The notes beneath the pieces were generated by a model. That model worked only from the letters and a program-made list of their open reading frames with translations, was not told the origin of the DNA and searched no databases. A DNA stretch of 40,373 bases from Flavobacterium sp. GTDB taxonomy: Bacteria > Bacteroidota > Bacteroidia > Flavobacteriales > Flavobacteriaceae. The stretch lies in contig NZ_PNNA01000057.1 in NCBI RefSeq assembly GCF_013823965.1, positions 1 through 40,373 on the forward strand, given 5' to 3'. Made by a program: the position numbers and the translations under genes. This document shows, piece after piece, positions 1 to 8,771 of this stretch. Every line of letters starts with the position of its first letter. Position 1 is the stretch's first letter.

Positions 1-63
1 CCCCTTTGCCACTTGGAATAAAATCAATAAATTAGCCTCTTCAAATTTTATCTAAATCTACAA

Positions 64-1146
64 ATGAAAAATACTGCGCTAACGCACATACACGAGAGTT
101 TGGGAGCCAAAATGCTCCCGTTTGCCGGATACAATATGCCTATTTTATACGAAGGCGTGAATGCTGAACACGATGTGGTTCGCAACAGCGTGGGTGTTTT
201 TGACGTCTCCCACATGGGCGAATTCTTGTTGACGGGACCAAATGCCTTGGCCTTGATTCAAAAAGTGACTTCAAACGATGCTTCAACATTAACCATCGGA
301 AGAGCACAATATTCCTGTTTACCCAACAATGAAGGCGGAATTGTGGATGATTTGATTGTTTACAAAATGAAAGACGAACAGTATTTATTGGTTGTAAATG
401 CTTCGAACATAGACAAAGACTGGGATTGGATTTCAAACCACAACGATTTGGGCGTGGAAATGAAAAACCTGTCGGATGATTATTCTCTATTGGCCATTCA
501 AGGTCCAAAAGCCGTTGAAGCTATGCAAGCCTTGTCTTCATTGGATTTGGCCGCCATTCCATACTATCATTTTGAAGTGGGAGATTTCGCCGGAATCGAG
601 AACGTGATTATCTCGGCAACGGGTTATACCGGATCGGGAGGTTTCGAAATTTATTGCAAAAATGACGAAGTGGAACATGTCTGGAACAAAGTTTTTGAAG
701 CTGGAGCAGCCTTCGGAATCAAGCCAATTGGACTTGCCGCTCGTGATACCTTGCGTCTAGAAATGGGATTCTGTTTGTACGGAAACGACATCAACGACAC
801 CACTTCTCCTCTGGAAGCCGGTTTGGGTTGGATTACAAAATTCACCAAGGAATTCACCAATTCCGAGAACTTGAAAAAACAAAAAGAAGCTGGAGTTACC
901 AAGAAATTGGTTGGTTTCGAAATGCAAGAACGCGCCGTGCCAAGACACGATTACGAAATTGTGGATGCTTCAGGCAACGTTATTGGAATAGTGACTTCGG
1001 GAACGATGTCGCCATCGATGAATGTTGGAATCGGATTGGGTTATGTAACTACCGAAAACAGTGCAATTGGCAGCGAAATTTTCATCCGAATCCGAAAAAA
1101 TGACGTTCCGGCCAAGGTAGTAAAATTGCCTTTTTACAAGAAATAA
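64..1146 (+). CDS. gcvT: Aminomethyltransferase, glycine cleavage system T protein
   Basis: Catalyses tetrahydrofolate-dependent release of ammonia from the aminomethyl-lipoyl H protein, giving 5,10-methylene-THF in the cytoplasmic glycine cleavage complex. The 360-residue length is normal for the family. Visible family motifs are FDVSHMGE near residue 46, [10 protein letters not shown] near residue 91, [12 protein letters not shown] near residue 185 and PLEAGLGW near residue 250, which together make the folate-binding GCV_T fold, followed by a C-terminal barrel ending in the typical VxxPFY tail. The start is the ATG behind an A-rich leader (ctacaaATG) with no Shine-Dalgarno sequence. No other gcv gene is adjacent, so the P and H proteins must be encoded elsewhere. 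A palindromic repeat follows the stop codon. Identification is secure. Confidence 0.96.
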   Translation: MKNTALTHIHESLGAKMLPFAGYNMPILYEGVNAEHDVVRNSVGVFDVSHMGEFLLTGPNALALIQKVTSNDASTLTIGRAQYSCLPNNEGGIVDDLIVYKMKDEQYLLVVNASNIDKDWDWISNHNDLGVEMKNLSDDYSLLAIQGPKAVEAMQALSSLDLAAIPYYHFEVGDFAGIENVIISATGYTGSGGFEIYCKNDEVEHVWNKVFEAGAAFGIKPIGLAARDTLRLEMGFCLYGNDINDTTSPLEAGLGWITKFTKEFTNSENLKKQKEAGVTKKLVGFEMQERAVPRHDYEIVDASGNVIGIVTSGTMSPSMNVGIGLGYVTTENSAIGSEIFIRIRKNDVPAKVVKLPFYKK

Positions 1147-1174
1147 GAATAGCTTTTGTACAGAAAAAAAGCAA

Positions 1175-1233
1175 ACCGCAAATTCGCAAATTAAATAGAT
1201 CAAATAGATGTAAATAATTTGTGAATTTGCGGT
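1175..1233. repeat. Palindromic intergenic repeat, copy 1
   Basis: Inverted repeat with 19-nt arms (1175-1193 and 1215-1233) around a 21-nt loop. The arms differ at one position, which would form a G-U pair in RNA. The arm core ACCGCAAATTCGCA recurs in the palindrome at 14075-14128. It sits just after the gcvT stop and before a co-directional gene, so it may also act as a transcript-end hairpin, but it has no long U-tract. Confidence 0.75.
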
Positions 1234-1269
1234 AATTTTATTTTAAATTGCACTTGATAAACTGCACAA

Positions 1270-3309
1270 ATGAAGAAAATTTCACTGATACTGCTCTTGA
1301 CAACATGTTCCTTATTTGGCCAGAATAGCGACAAGACTTGTGAAATACTTTCGAAAATAAATGCTTTGGTTCAAACCGAACATTACCATCCAAAACCCGT
1401 AGATGACAGTTTATCGGTTTTTGTGTTTGATACTTTTATCGATATTTTGGACGACAATCGCTATTTATTGACCAAAATAGAATACGAAAACCTCTGCAAA
1501 CACAGGCTTCAACTCGACAATTACATTTTGCAGAACGATTGTTCGTTTATGAACGATTTTGTTTCCATTTATCAAATGGCATTGGAAAGAAAGAAAAAAA
1601 CACTCGAGAAAATACAAAACGAAGTACTGGATTACAATGCCAAGGACACGGTTAAATTTTCAAAGAAAAATTTTCCTTTTGACCTGTTGGAGAAAGATAT
1701 TGAAAAGGTTTGGAAAAAAAGAATTCGCTATGACATCCTGGAAGATGTTTCAAAACTGGGTTCCAATCTGGATTCGCTGTCACCTCATTTTACAAAACTG
1801 GAAAAAATTTCGAAAGCCAAAATATTCGAAACCTATTTATGCAAATTAAACAGTGTTTTGAACAGCCAAAAAGGATTGGGATACGATCTTCAAAACGATT
1901 TCCTGAATATTTTTTGCAGCTATTTTGACCCACACACCAACTACTTTTCATTGGACGCCAAAACCAGTTTTATGTCCGGTTTGTCCACAAGTGGCTTATC
2001 GTTGGGGCTCAACGTGACGCTAAATGAAAAGGAAGAAATCATCGTTTCTGAAATTGTTCCCGGCGGACCGGCAGACCGGACCAAAAAGTTTGAAAAAGAT
2101 GACGTAATTTTAAAAGTTTCCAATAAAAAAGGAGACGAATATTTGGTTTCTTGCTCTTCGCTGGACAAAATTGGAGAATTAATTTTTTCTGATTCCAACA
2201 AGGAAATTGAATTGACCATCCAGAAAAAAAACGGAAATATTCTGGCTATTCTGCTCCAAAAACAAGTAATGAAAGCCACGACAAACTCCGTCTACAGTTT
2301 CATTGCCGAAAAGGAAACCAAAATTGGCTACATCAATATCCCCAATTTTTACGCAGATTTTGACGGTTACAGCGATCAAGGTTGTGCCGATGATGTTGCC
2401 AAAGAAATTGTAAAACTGTCCCAAGACAACATCAAAGGATTAGTAATCGACCTTCAAGATAACGGTGGCGGTTCAATGGAAGAAGCCCTTAAATTAGCTG
2501 GAATGTTCATCGATTTTGGTCCTGTTTCAGTTATGGTCAACAACAAGAAAAAACACGCAATTCTAAAAGATTACAATCGTGGCAGCTTATATTTTGGCCC
2601 AATTGTTATTTTAATCAATGGCAATTCCGCTTCGGCAAGCGAGTTTTTTGCTGGCGCGATGCAAGATTACAATAGAGCAATCATCGTTGGAAGCAAATCA
2701 TTGGGCAAAGCTTCGATGCAATCCATTGTTCCTTTAGACGGGAGCCAGCAGGATTTTGTAAAACTGACACTCGAAAAATTCTACAGAATCACCGGCGACA
2801 GCAACCAGATAAAAGGAATCATTCCGGATATTGCACTTCCTGTTTTATACGACAGCATTGTTCCCAGGGAAATAAGTTATAAAACGGCATTGCCTTATGA
2901 CAGAATTAATACCAAAGCAAGGTTTACCCCTTTTCAAAAAGATTATTATCCCGCATTAATAGCGCTCAGTAATTCCAGATCGAAAAACAATGTTTTGTTC
3001 AATGAGATTCTATTGACAAACCGCGAAATCAATGCACTTTACAATAATCCAAAAAAACCGCTGCCACTTGCTTTTAAGGATGTGTTCAACGATGTTCACG
3101 AAATTGATTCCCTTTTTAAAAAAGTCAAAAAAATTGCGGCAACGGAAACCAACTGCACCATTTCGAACAACACCTACGATTTAAAAAAATTGCAATTTGA
3201 CACTTTCCAGCAAGAAGTCAACACTTCCAAAATGAACGGCCTGAAAACAAATCCTTACATAGAAGAAGCCGTTGCCATACTGAACGACTTCAATAATTTA
3301 AAAAAATAA
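1270..3309 (+). CDS. S41 family C-terminal processing peptidase (Prc/Ctp-like) with PDZ domain
   Basis: A 679-residue exported serine protease of the tail-specific protease family. It starts with a Sec signal peptide (residues 1 to about 18, ending ...SLFGQ). A helical N-terminal region follows, then a PDZ-like domain at about residues 235-335, then the S41 catalytic core. The core shows the SASASEFF motif with the expected nucleophile Ser455 and, 25 residues later, the general-base Lys480 (SLGKAS). That spacing matches the Ser/Lys dyad of E. coli Prc. The C-terminal part resembles the Prc helical extension. It is expected to act in the periplasm on C-terminal tails of envelope proteins; the substrate is unknown. 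It stands alone between gcvT and the yebC-like gene. The family call is firm and the exact biological role is not. Confidence 0.9.
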   Translation: MKKISLILLLTTCSLFGQNSDKTCEILSKINALVQTEHYHPKPVDDSLSVFVFDTFIDILDDNRYLLTKIEYENLCKHRLQLDNYILQNDCSFMNDFVSIYQMALERKKKTLEKIQNEVLDYNAKDTVKFSKKNFPFDLLEKDIEKVWKKRIRYDILEDVSKLGSNLDSLSPHFTKLEKISKAKIFETYLCKLNSVLNSQKGLGYDLQNDFLNIFCSYFDPHTNYFSLDAKTSFMSGLSTSGLSLGLNVTLNEKEEIIVSEIVPGGPADRTKKFEKDDVILKVSNKKGDEYLVSCSSLDKIGELIFSDSNKEIELTIQKKNGNILAILLQKQVMKATTNSVYSFIAEKETKIGYINIPNFYADFDGYSDQGCADDVAKEIVKLSQDNIKGLVIDLQDNGGGSMEEALKLAGMFIDFGPVSVMVNNKKKHAILKDYNRGSLYFGPIVILINGNSASASEFFAGAMQDYNRAIIVGSKSLGKASMQSIVPLDGSQQDFVKLTLEKFYRITGDSNQIKGIIPDIALPVLYDSIVPREISYKTALPYDRINTKARFTPFQKDYYPALIALSNSRSKNNVLFNEILLTNREINALYNNPKKPLPLAFKDVFNDVHEIDSLFKKVKKIAATETNCTISNNTYDLKKLQFDTFQQEVNTSKMNGLKTNPYIEEAVAILNDFNNLKK

Positions 3310-3368
3310 ACATTCGACACAAAATTGGAGAAAGCATAAAATCAATGTACCAATTGATTGATAAAAAA

Positions 3369-3399
3369 TTTGTTAAAATAACTAATAACTGTATTTTTG
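3369..3399 (+). promoter_or_regulatory. Bacteroidota-type promoter of the yebC-like gene
   Basis: TTTG at 3369-3372 and TATTTTTG at 3392-3399, separated by 19 nt. This is an excellent match to the TTTG/TANNTTTG (-33/-7) promoter used by the Bacteroidota housekeeping sigma factor. The start would fall near 3406, about 16 nt before the ATG. Confidence 0.75.
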
Positions 3400-3421
3400 C
3401 AATTCAAAATAATAATTAGAA

Positions 3422-4132
3422 ATGGGAAGAGCGTTTGAGTTCAGAAAAGGTAGAAAAATGAAACGTTGGTCAGCAATGGCCAAAGCATTTACCAGAATTG
3501 GAAAAGATATTGTAATGGCCGTTAAGGAAGGTGGACCAAATCCTGACGCCAACTCCAGATTGAGAGCCGTAATCCAGAATTCAAAGGCAGTAAACATGCC
3601 TAAAGAAAATGTGGAACGCGCCATCAAAAAAGCAACCGATAAAGATACCGCCAACTATAAAGAGGTTTTGTTCGAAGGTTACGCTCCTCATGGAATCGCA
3701 ATCTTGGTTGAAACCGCCACGGACAACAACAATAGAACTGTTGCCAATATTCGCAGTTATTTCAACAAATGCAACGGAACAATGGGAACGCAAGGTTCTG
3801 TGGAATTTATGTTTGACCACACTTGCAATTTCAGAATTCCTGCCAATGGAATTGATCCTGAAGAATTAGAACTGGAATTAATCGATTTTGGTGCCGAAGA
3901 AGTTTTTGAAGACGAAGACGGCATCTTGATTTATGCTCCTTTTGGCAGTTTTGGAACCATCCAAAAAGAATTGGAAAACAGAAAAATTGAAATCCTTTCT
4001 TCCGGTTTTGAACGTATTCCGCAAATCACGAAAAAACTAACTGAAGCTGAAATGGCCGACGTGGAAAAACTAATAGAAAAAATAGAGGAAGATGATGACG
4101 TGATGAACGTGTATCACACCATGGAAGAGTAG
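3422..4132 (+). CDS. YebC/PmpR family protein (TACO1 type)
   Basis: A 236-residue member of the YebC/PmpR/TACO1 family, described as a DNA-binding regulator in some bacteria and as a translation factor that relieves stalling at proline-rich stretches in others. The sequence begins with the canonical MGRAFEFRKGRK and continues through GKDIVMAVKEGGPNPDAN and MPKENVERAIKKA. The three-domain layout with an acidic C-terminal half (EEVFEDEDGILIY) is normal in length. It is monocistronic, with a good promoter just upstream and a strong bidirectional terminator downstream. The family is certain; which molecular role applies here cannot be read from sequence. Confidence 0.93.
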   Translation: MGRAFEFRKGRKMKRWSAMAKAFTRIGKDIVMAVKEGGPNPDANSRLRAVIQNSKAVNMPKENVERAIKKATDKDTANYKEVLFEGYAPHGIAILVETATDNNNRTVANIRSYFNKCNGTMGTQGSVEFMFDHTCNFRIPANGIDPEELELELIDFGAEEVFEDEDGILIYAPFGSFGTIQKELENRKIEILSSGFERIPQITKKLTEAEMADVEKLIEKIEEDDDVMNVYHTMEE

Positions 4133-4217
4133 CTTTTAAAATTTGGCAAAAAATAGATTTGATTATTTGATTGCTACTTAGCCAAAATTGACAAATTACT
4201 AAAAATAACAGCGATAA

Positions 4218-4253
4218 AAAAAAGCTCATTTACCAATGTAAATGAGCTTTTTT
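4218..4253. terminator. Bidirectional intrinsic terminator
   Basis: Perfect 15-nt inverted repeat (4218-4232 and 4239-4253, core AAGCTCATTTA) with a 6-nt loop and A/T runs on both outer sides. It lies between the convergent yebC-like and glucan phosphorylase-like genes and can end transcripts from both. Confidence 0.88.
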
Positions 4254-4262
4254 AATTGTAAT

Positions 4263-5927
4263 TTATTTGTACAACTTCTTGTAATATTCATCAACCATTC
4301 TTGCGGAATCAAAATACGGAACGACTTGTTTCATGCTGGTTTCTACCAAATTCCACCATTTTTTTGGACTGTCATAATACAAAGGAAGCACTTCGTTTTC
4401 AAGCATTTCAAGTAGATTATCCAAATCCATTTCGTCTTGTTGATGCGTGGTCAGGTTATGATCGACGATGGGCAACACAAAAGAATTCTGGGTTTTGTTC
4501 AAATCTTTGAATTCCCGAACCCAACCATCATTTGTCGAAAAGTTGACCGCTCCGTTCATTGCTGCCGTCATCCCTGATGTTCCCGAAGCTTCTCTGGTAA
4601 CTCTTGGATTGTTCAACCAAACATCGGCGCCTTCTTTTAACTGGCGTGACAATTTCAATTCGTGTCCCGTAAGAACGGCCATATTTTTGATGTTTTTGCT
4701 GATGTTGGTCAGATTGTCAAAGTTATGAATTGCGCCATAATCCATTGGATACGGTTTTCCTGCAAATATGATTTGAACCGGTTTTTCGGTATTGGCCAGC
4801 AACTTGATAAAACGATCGTAATCACGGGTAATTAAATCCGGACGTTTGTAATCGGCAAATCGTCTTGCCCAAACGATGGTCAAAACATTGGGATCAAACA
4901 ATTTTCCGGTTTGGTCAGCCACAACGTCAAAAAGTTTTGCTTTTAATCTCGTTTTTCTTTTGATTAATGCTTCCCTGTCCTTATTTTTAAAGGCTTCGTC
5001 TAACCAAGCATCAGCCCAATATTTCTTGTTTTGAGCATTGGTAACATGAATAATCGGGCAAATTCCGGGATAATCTTTCCACATATCTCGAGAAACTTCT
5101 CCGTGTAGTTTTGAAACGCCATTGGCAATATGACTCAATCGAAGTCCAACCAAAGTGTGATTGAAAGTATCGTCCCAAATTCCGGTAATTTCACGCACTT
5201 TGTCCAATGGAACTCCATCAAAGAAACTCAATGATTCCAAGAGGTAAATATTGTGTTTTTCGTTTCCGGCTTCTTCGGGTGTATGCGTTGTGAAAACCAT
5301 TTTTTCCCTGATGGCTTCCACGCTTTTGAATTTGTTGTATAAATGAAAAACACAAGAAACGGCGTGCGCTTCGTTCAGGTGGTAAACATCGGGTTCATAA
5401 TCCAAAGCGTCCAATAATTTGGCGCCTCCAAGACCTAAAACCATGGTTTGCGCAATTTTGGCAATTGGGTCGGAATCATACAAACGGAAAGTGGTTGATT
5501 TTGCCAAATAATCGTTTTCCGGCAAATCAGTCGAAAGAAAAAACATTGGAACGGTTCCAAAAGTCTTTGGATTCAAATAATAAGCGGTTACCCAAACATC
5601 GTGGTTGTTGATTTTTATGGTAAACTTAATATTGGTTTCTTCGAGGAAATGATAAATTTTTTCTTGAAAAAGTACGCCCATCGAAAGGTCTTCTTGTTTG
5701 TATTGGTCGTAATATCCTTTTTTCCACAATATCCCAATTCCTACAACATTTTGCTTCAAATCATACGCGCTTCTCATGTGGGAACCCGCCAAAAATCCCA
5801 AACCTCCAGAATATATTTTCAAGGATTGGTCTATGGCAAATTCCATTGAAAAGTAGACGGCGGATTTTTTGTATTTTGGGTTAAAATCGTAGGGATGTTT
5901 ATATTTTTCAGGAAGTATCTTGCTCAT
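4263..5927 (-). CDS. Alpha-glucan phosphorylase-like protein (GT35-related) lacking the PLP lysine
   Basis: A 554-residue protein of the short alpha-glucan phosphorylase type. The N-terminus has the glucan-binding GGLGFLAGSH loop (residues 41-50). The C-terminal half has ARRFADYKRP (Arg356, Lys361), matching the phosphate-binding KRFHEYKR of phosphorylases, and EASGTSGMTAAMNGA (446-460). In GT35 phosphorylases the residue after GxM is the lysine that binds pyridoxal phosphate; here it is Thr454 (ACG codon at 4566-4568). Classical PLP-dependent phosphorolysis therefore looks unlikely, although the protein may still handle glycogen or maltodextrin. The start at 5927 is preferred over 5990 because a promoter (-7 at 5958-5965) lies between them. 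No other glycogen gene is adjacent. The fold is certain and the activity uncertain. Confidence 0.82.
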   Translation of the reverse strand: MSKILPEKYKHPYDFNPKYKKSAVYFSMEFAIDQSLKIYSGGLGFLAGSHMRSAYDLKQNVVGIGILWKKGYYDQYKQEDLSMGVLFQEKIYHFLEETNIKFTIKINNHDVWVTAYYLNPKTFGTVPMFFLSTDLPENDYLAKSTTFRLYDSDPIAKIAQTMVLGLGGAKLLDALDYEPDVYHLNEAHAVSCVFHLYNKFKSVEAIREKMVFTTHTPEEAGNEKHNIYLLESLSFFDGVPLDKVREITGIWDDTFNHTLVGLRLSHIANGVSKLHGEVSRDMWKDYPGICPIIHVTNAQNKKYWADAWLDEAFKNKDREALIKRKTRLKAKLFDVVADQTGKLFDPNVLTIVWARRFADYKRPDLITRDYDRFIKLLANTEKPVQIIFAGKPYPMDYGAIHNFDNLTNISKNIKNMAVLTGHELKLSRQLKEGADVWLNNPRVTREASGTSGMTAAMNGAVNFSTNDGWVREFKDLNKTQNSFVLPIVDHNLTTHQQDEMDLDNLLEMLENEVLPLYYDSPKKWWNLVETSMKQVVPYFDSARMVDEYYKKLYK

Positions 5928-5957
5928 TTTAAATTGTTTTTTGAATTGTCTATAGAA

Positions 5958-5990
5958 CAAACTTAAGTTATTTATATAAATGAAAGACAA
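5958..5990 (-). promoter_or_regulatory. Promoter of the glucan phosphorylase-like gene
   Basis: On the minus strand, TTG at 5990-5988 and TAAGTTTG at 5965-5958 are 22 nt apart, matching the Bacteroidota -33/-7 pattern. The predicted start near 5951 lies upstream of the ATG at 5927 and excludes the ATG at 5990. Confidence 0.6.
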
Positions 5991-6068
5991 TAAAAAAGGG
6001 AAAATCTATCCAAAAAAAGGGAGAATTTTTCAATAAATTCAACTATCACGTTATAGTAAATTCGGCTT

Positions 6069-6111
6069 AAAAAAAAACAAACCTTACAAGTTTTAAAATC
6101 CTGTAAGGTTT
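6069..6111 (-). terminator. Terminator of prfB
   Basis: Inverted repeat with arms 6079-6088 and 6102-6111 (AAACCTTACA/TGTAAGGTTT), followed on the minus strand by a G and nine T residues (6077-6069). It is an intrinsic terminator about 50 nt after the prfB stop. The inner TTTTAAAA is itself self-complementary. Confidence 0.75.
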
Positions 6112-6160
6112 AATTTATGTCTTCATTAAAAGTTGCTATTGCAAGATCGAATCGGAAAAT

Positions 6161-7259
6161 TTATTCCTCTTCTTTTTGTCCCATCATCATCAAAAATGAT
6201 TTTAGGAACTCGTCGATATCGCCATTCATCACGCCATCCACATTACTGGTTTCATAACCGGTGCGAACGTCTTTGACTAATTTATAAGGTTGCATCACGT
6301 AATTTCGAATTTGCGAACCCCATTCAATTTTCATTTTCCCGGCTTCAATATCGGAGCGTTGTTCTTGTTGCTTTTTCAACTCAATTTCATACAATTGCGA
6401 TTTCAACATTTGCATCGCTCGTTGTCTGTTGTCGTGTTGCGAACGCGTTTCCGAACATTGAATCTGGATTCCAGAAGGTTTGTGAACTAACTGAACCTTT
6501 GTTTCCACCTTGTTCACGTTTTGGCCACCGGCACCGCTGGAACGAGCTGTCGTGATTTCGATATCGGCAGGATTGATTTCGATTTCTATCGTATCATCAA
6601 CCAACGGATAAACGTACACCGAGGCAAAAGACGTATGTCGCTTGGCATTGCTGTCAAAAGGAGAAATGCGCACCAATCGATGCACGCCGTTTTCCCCTTT
6701 GAGATAACCAAAAGCAAAGTCGCCTTCAATCTCGAGTGTCACTGTTTTTATTCCTGCCACATCGCCTTCCTGATAATTCAGTTCGCGTATTTTGTATCCC
6801 GATTTTTCGGCCCACATCATGTACATTCGCATCAGCATTGAAGCCCAGTCACAACTTTCCGTTCCGCCGGCTCCGGCCGTGATTTGCAAAACTGCGCTCA
6901 AACTGTCCCCTTCATCCGAAAGCATGTTCTTGAATTCGATGGCTTCAATGTGGTTTTGGGTTGTGGCATATTGCTCGTCTAATTCCTCAACGGAAAGTTC
7001 CCCTTCTTTGTGGAATTCGTAAGCCAGTTGCAACTCGTCGGTCAATTCGACAGCTTTGTTGTAATCTTCAATCCATTTTTTCTTGGAACGAAGGTTTTTT
7101 ACATAGATTTCGGCTTCTTTTGGATTGTTCCAAAAATCTGGAGCCAATGTTTTTTCTTCTTCGTTGGTAATTTCGATTAGTTTGGCATCAACGTCAAAGA
7201 TACCTCCTCAACGCACCAAGGCGCTCTACAATACCTTTTATTTGTTCGGTAGTTGTCAT
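6161..7259 (-). CDS. prfB: Peptide chain release factor 2, made by programmed +1 frameshift
   Basis: Recognises UGA/UAA stop codons and triggers peptide release. The gene is split: a 21-codon leader frame starts at the ATG at 7259 and ends at TGA (7196-7194), and the main frame begins one base later at GAC (7195-7193). Joined, they give 365 residues, the same length as E. coli RF2. The main part carries the stop-codon-reading SPF tripeptide ([11 protein letters not shown]) and the peptidyl-transferase-centre GGQ ([15 protein letters not shown]). The slippery CTT-TGA-C and an AGGAGG six bases upstream form the classical autoregulatory frameshift site, so this is not a pseudogene: low RF2 slows termination at the UGA and favours shifting. 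It is transcribed from a divergent promoter shared with the threonine aldolase gene. Confidence 0.96.
7194..7208 (-). promoter_or_regulatory. RF2 programmed +1 frameshift site
   Basis: On the minus strand: AGGAGG (7208-7203), TAT, CTT (7199-7197), TGA (7196-7194), C. The Shine-Dalgarno-like stimulator, the CUU slippery codon and UGA followed by C match the canonical prfB recoding element. It is notable because essentially no gene start in this window carries a Shine-Dalgarno sequence. Confidence 0.94.
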
Positions 7260-7268
7260 AAATTATAG

Positions 7269-7276
7269 TAATTTTG
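7269..7276 (+). promoter_or_regulatory. -7 element of the threonine aldolase gene
   Basis: TAATTTTG matches TANNTTTG exactly. A TTTG at 7241-7244 is 24 nt upstream, slightly far for a -33 element. The predicted start near 7283 supports translation from the ATG at 7351 rather than an earlier in-frame start. It overlaps the palindrome shared with the prfB promoter. Confidence 0.5.
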
Positions 7277-7282
7277 TGGCCA

Positions 7283-7312
7283 CAAAAATAGAAAAATTTT
7301 ACCAAGGGACAA
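7283..7312 (-). promoter_or_regulatory. Promoter of prfB
   Basis: On the minus strand, TTG at 7312-7310 and TATTTTTG at 7290-7283 are 19 nt apart, a good Bacteroidota promoter. The predicted start is near 7276, giving a leader of about 17 nt before the ATG at 7259. Confidence 0.6.
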
Positions 7313-7350
7313 TTTTCAAATTGCCCTTTATCCCAAATATAAAAATAAAT

Positions 7351-8376
7351 ATGGAAATTAATTTAGTAAGTGATACCGTTACCAAACCTACTCAAGAAAT
7401 GTTGCGAGCAATGTTTAAAGCAGAAGTTGGGGATGATGTCTACAAACAAGATCCAACCGTAATCGAATTAGAAAGTAAAGTCGCCGAAATGTTCGGGATG
7501 GAAGCCGCACTCTTTTTTCCTTCGGGAACGATGGCCAATCAAACGGCCATTAAAATGCACACACAACCTGGCGAGCAATTAATTGCCGACAAATGGGCGC
7601 ACGTTTATAATTATGAAGGTGGTGGAGCGTCTTTTAACAGTGGGGTTTCCTGCTGTTTATTGAACGGAAACCGCGGAATGATTACTGCTGAACAAGTGGC
7701 CGGCTCCATCAACGATCCAGAATTTTATCACAGTCCGCTCACGAGTTTGGTATGTGTTGAAAACACGACCAACAAAGGTGGCGGAGCTTGTTATGATTTT
7801 GAAGAATTTAGAAAAATAAGAAAGGTTTGTGATGCCAATGATTTAAAATTTCATTTGGACGGCGCCAGAATTTGGAATGCTTTGGTGGCCACAAATGACA
7901 ATCCAAAAGACTACGGAAAAGTGTTTCACAGCATTTCCGTTTGCTTGTCCAAAGGTTTAGGCGCACCAATTGGGTCGGTTTTATTGTCTGATAAAGCTAG
8001 TATTCACCGTGCTTTGCGAATCCGAAAAATTCTTGGCGGGGGAATGCGTCAAGTGGGCTATTTAGCGGCAGCGGGAATTTATGCATTGGACAACCATATC
8101 GAAAGATTGGCAGACGACCACAGACGTACCAGGGAATTGGGAGCTGTTTTAGAAAAAAGAAACTGGGTGGCAAAAGTAGAACCAATAGAAACGAATATCT
8201 TGATTTTCTCGGTTCAACCCACTATAAATGAAGCAGTTTTAATGGAGAAATTAAAACAAAAAGGAATATCCATAAGTTCGATGGGACACGGAAAACTGCG
8301 CATTGTAACCCATTTAGATTACCGAGAAGTGATGCATACGTATGTTTTGGAAACCTTGGAGAAATTGGTTTTGTAG
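7351..8376 (+). CDS. ltaE: Low-specificity L-threonine aldolase (PLP, fold type I)
   Basis: Cleaves L-threonine or L-allo-threonine to glycine and acetaldehyde in the cytoplasm. The 341-residue length is typical. Visible features are the N-terminal NLVSDTVTKPT, GDDVYKQDPTV, the cofactor-stacking FFPSGTMANQ, HLDGARIWNA with the PLP-nitrogen aspartate, and CLSKGLGAPIGS with the Schiff-base lysine at residue 201. The ATG at 7351 is chosen because it gives the standard N-terminus and lies downstream of the -7 element; an in-frame ATG at 7276 overlaps that promoter. It diverges from prfB and converges on the ybaB-like gene. Annotation is firm at family level; substrate stereochemistry is not readable. 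Confidence 0.93.
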   Translation: MEINLVSDTVTKPTQEMLRAMFKAEVGDDVYKQDPTVIELESKVAEMFGMEAALFFPSGTMANQTAIKMHTQPGEQLIADKWAHVYNYEGGGASFNSGVSCCLLNGNRGMITAEQVAGSINDPEFYHSPLTSLVCVENTTNKGGGACYDFEEFRKIRKVCDANDLKFHLDGARIWNALVATNDNPKDYGKVFHSISVCLSKGLGAPIGSVLLSDKASIHRALRIRKILGGGMRQVGYLAAAGIYALDNHIERLADDHRRTRELGAVLEKRNWVAKVEPIETNILIFSVQPTINEAVLMEKLKQKGISISSMGHGKLRIVTHLDYREVMHTYVLETLEKLVL

Positions 8377-8379
8377 TTA

Positions 8380-8418
8380 CAGGTTTCAAGTTGCCAGAAA
8401 GGTAAAACTTGGAACCTG
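8380..8418. terminator. Weak hairpin between convergent genes
   Basis: Arms 8380-8392 and 8406-8418 (CAGGTTTCAAGTT and AACTTGGAACCTG) pair over 13 positions with one G-U. A T-rich stretch follows on the plus strand. It lies between the ends of the threonine aldolase and ybaB-like genes, so it is a plausible terminator or a short dispersed palindrome. Confidence 0.45.
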
Positions 8419-8424
8419 ATATTT

Positions 8425-8745
8425 TTATTTAAACATTTCATCCATTCCCGGAATCATCGGCATATCCACTTTGGCAACAGCGTCTAATTCGGCTTGGTTT
8501 ACTTTTGCGGCTTTTTCGATAGCTTTGTTTAGCGTTACAATCAAATAATCTTCCAATTGTTCTTTATCTTCCAATAAAGAATCGTCGATGGAGATGGATT
8601 TTAATTTTCCGTTTGCCGTGAAAGTGACTTTCAATGCGCCGTCATTGCTTTGCTCATCTATTAAAACCGAATCCAAACGTAGTTTCGTTTCTTCCATTTT
8701 TCGTTGGGTTTCTTTCAATTTACCCATCATTCCCATTAAATCCAT
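8425..8745 (-). CDS. YbaB/EbfC family nucleoid-associated protein
   Basis: A 106-residue member of the YbaB/EbfC family, small dimeric DNA-binding proteins that coat the nucleoid. The start [19 protein letters not shown] is the typical methionine-rich amphipathic N-terminal helix. It is followed by the beta-sheet segment [19 protein letters not shown] and a C-terminal helical pair ending in [11 protein letters not shown]. In many bacteria ybaB accompanies dnaX and recR; here it stands alone, with its own promoter, divergent from the S9 peptidase gene. Length and pattern fit the family well. Confidence 0.9.
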   Translation of the reverse strand: MDLMGMMGKLKETQRKMEETKLRLDSVLIDEQSNDGALKVTFTANGKLKSISIDDSLLEDKEQLEDYLIVTLNKAIEKAAKVNQAELDAVAKVDMPMIPGMDEMFK

Positions 8746-8771
8746 TGTGCTAATTTTTAAATTTTAGACTG

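Noticed and set aside
6161..7259. prfB as a frameshifted pseudogene
   Set aside because: The break lies exactly at a canonical RF2 recoding site, and the joined product is a full-length 365-residue RF2 with intact SPF and GGQ motifs.
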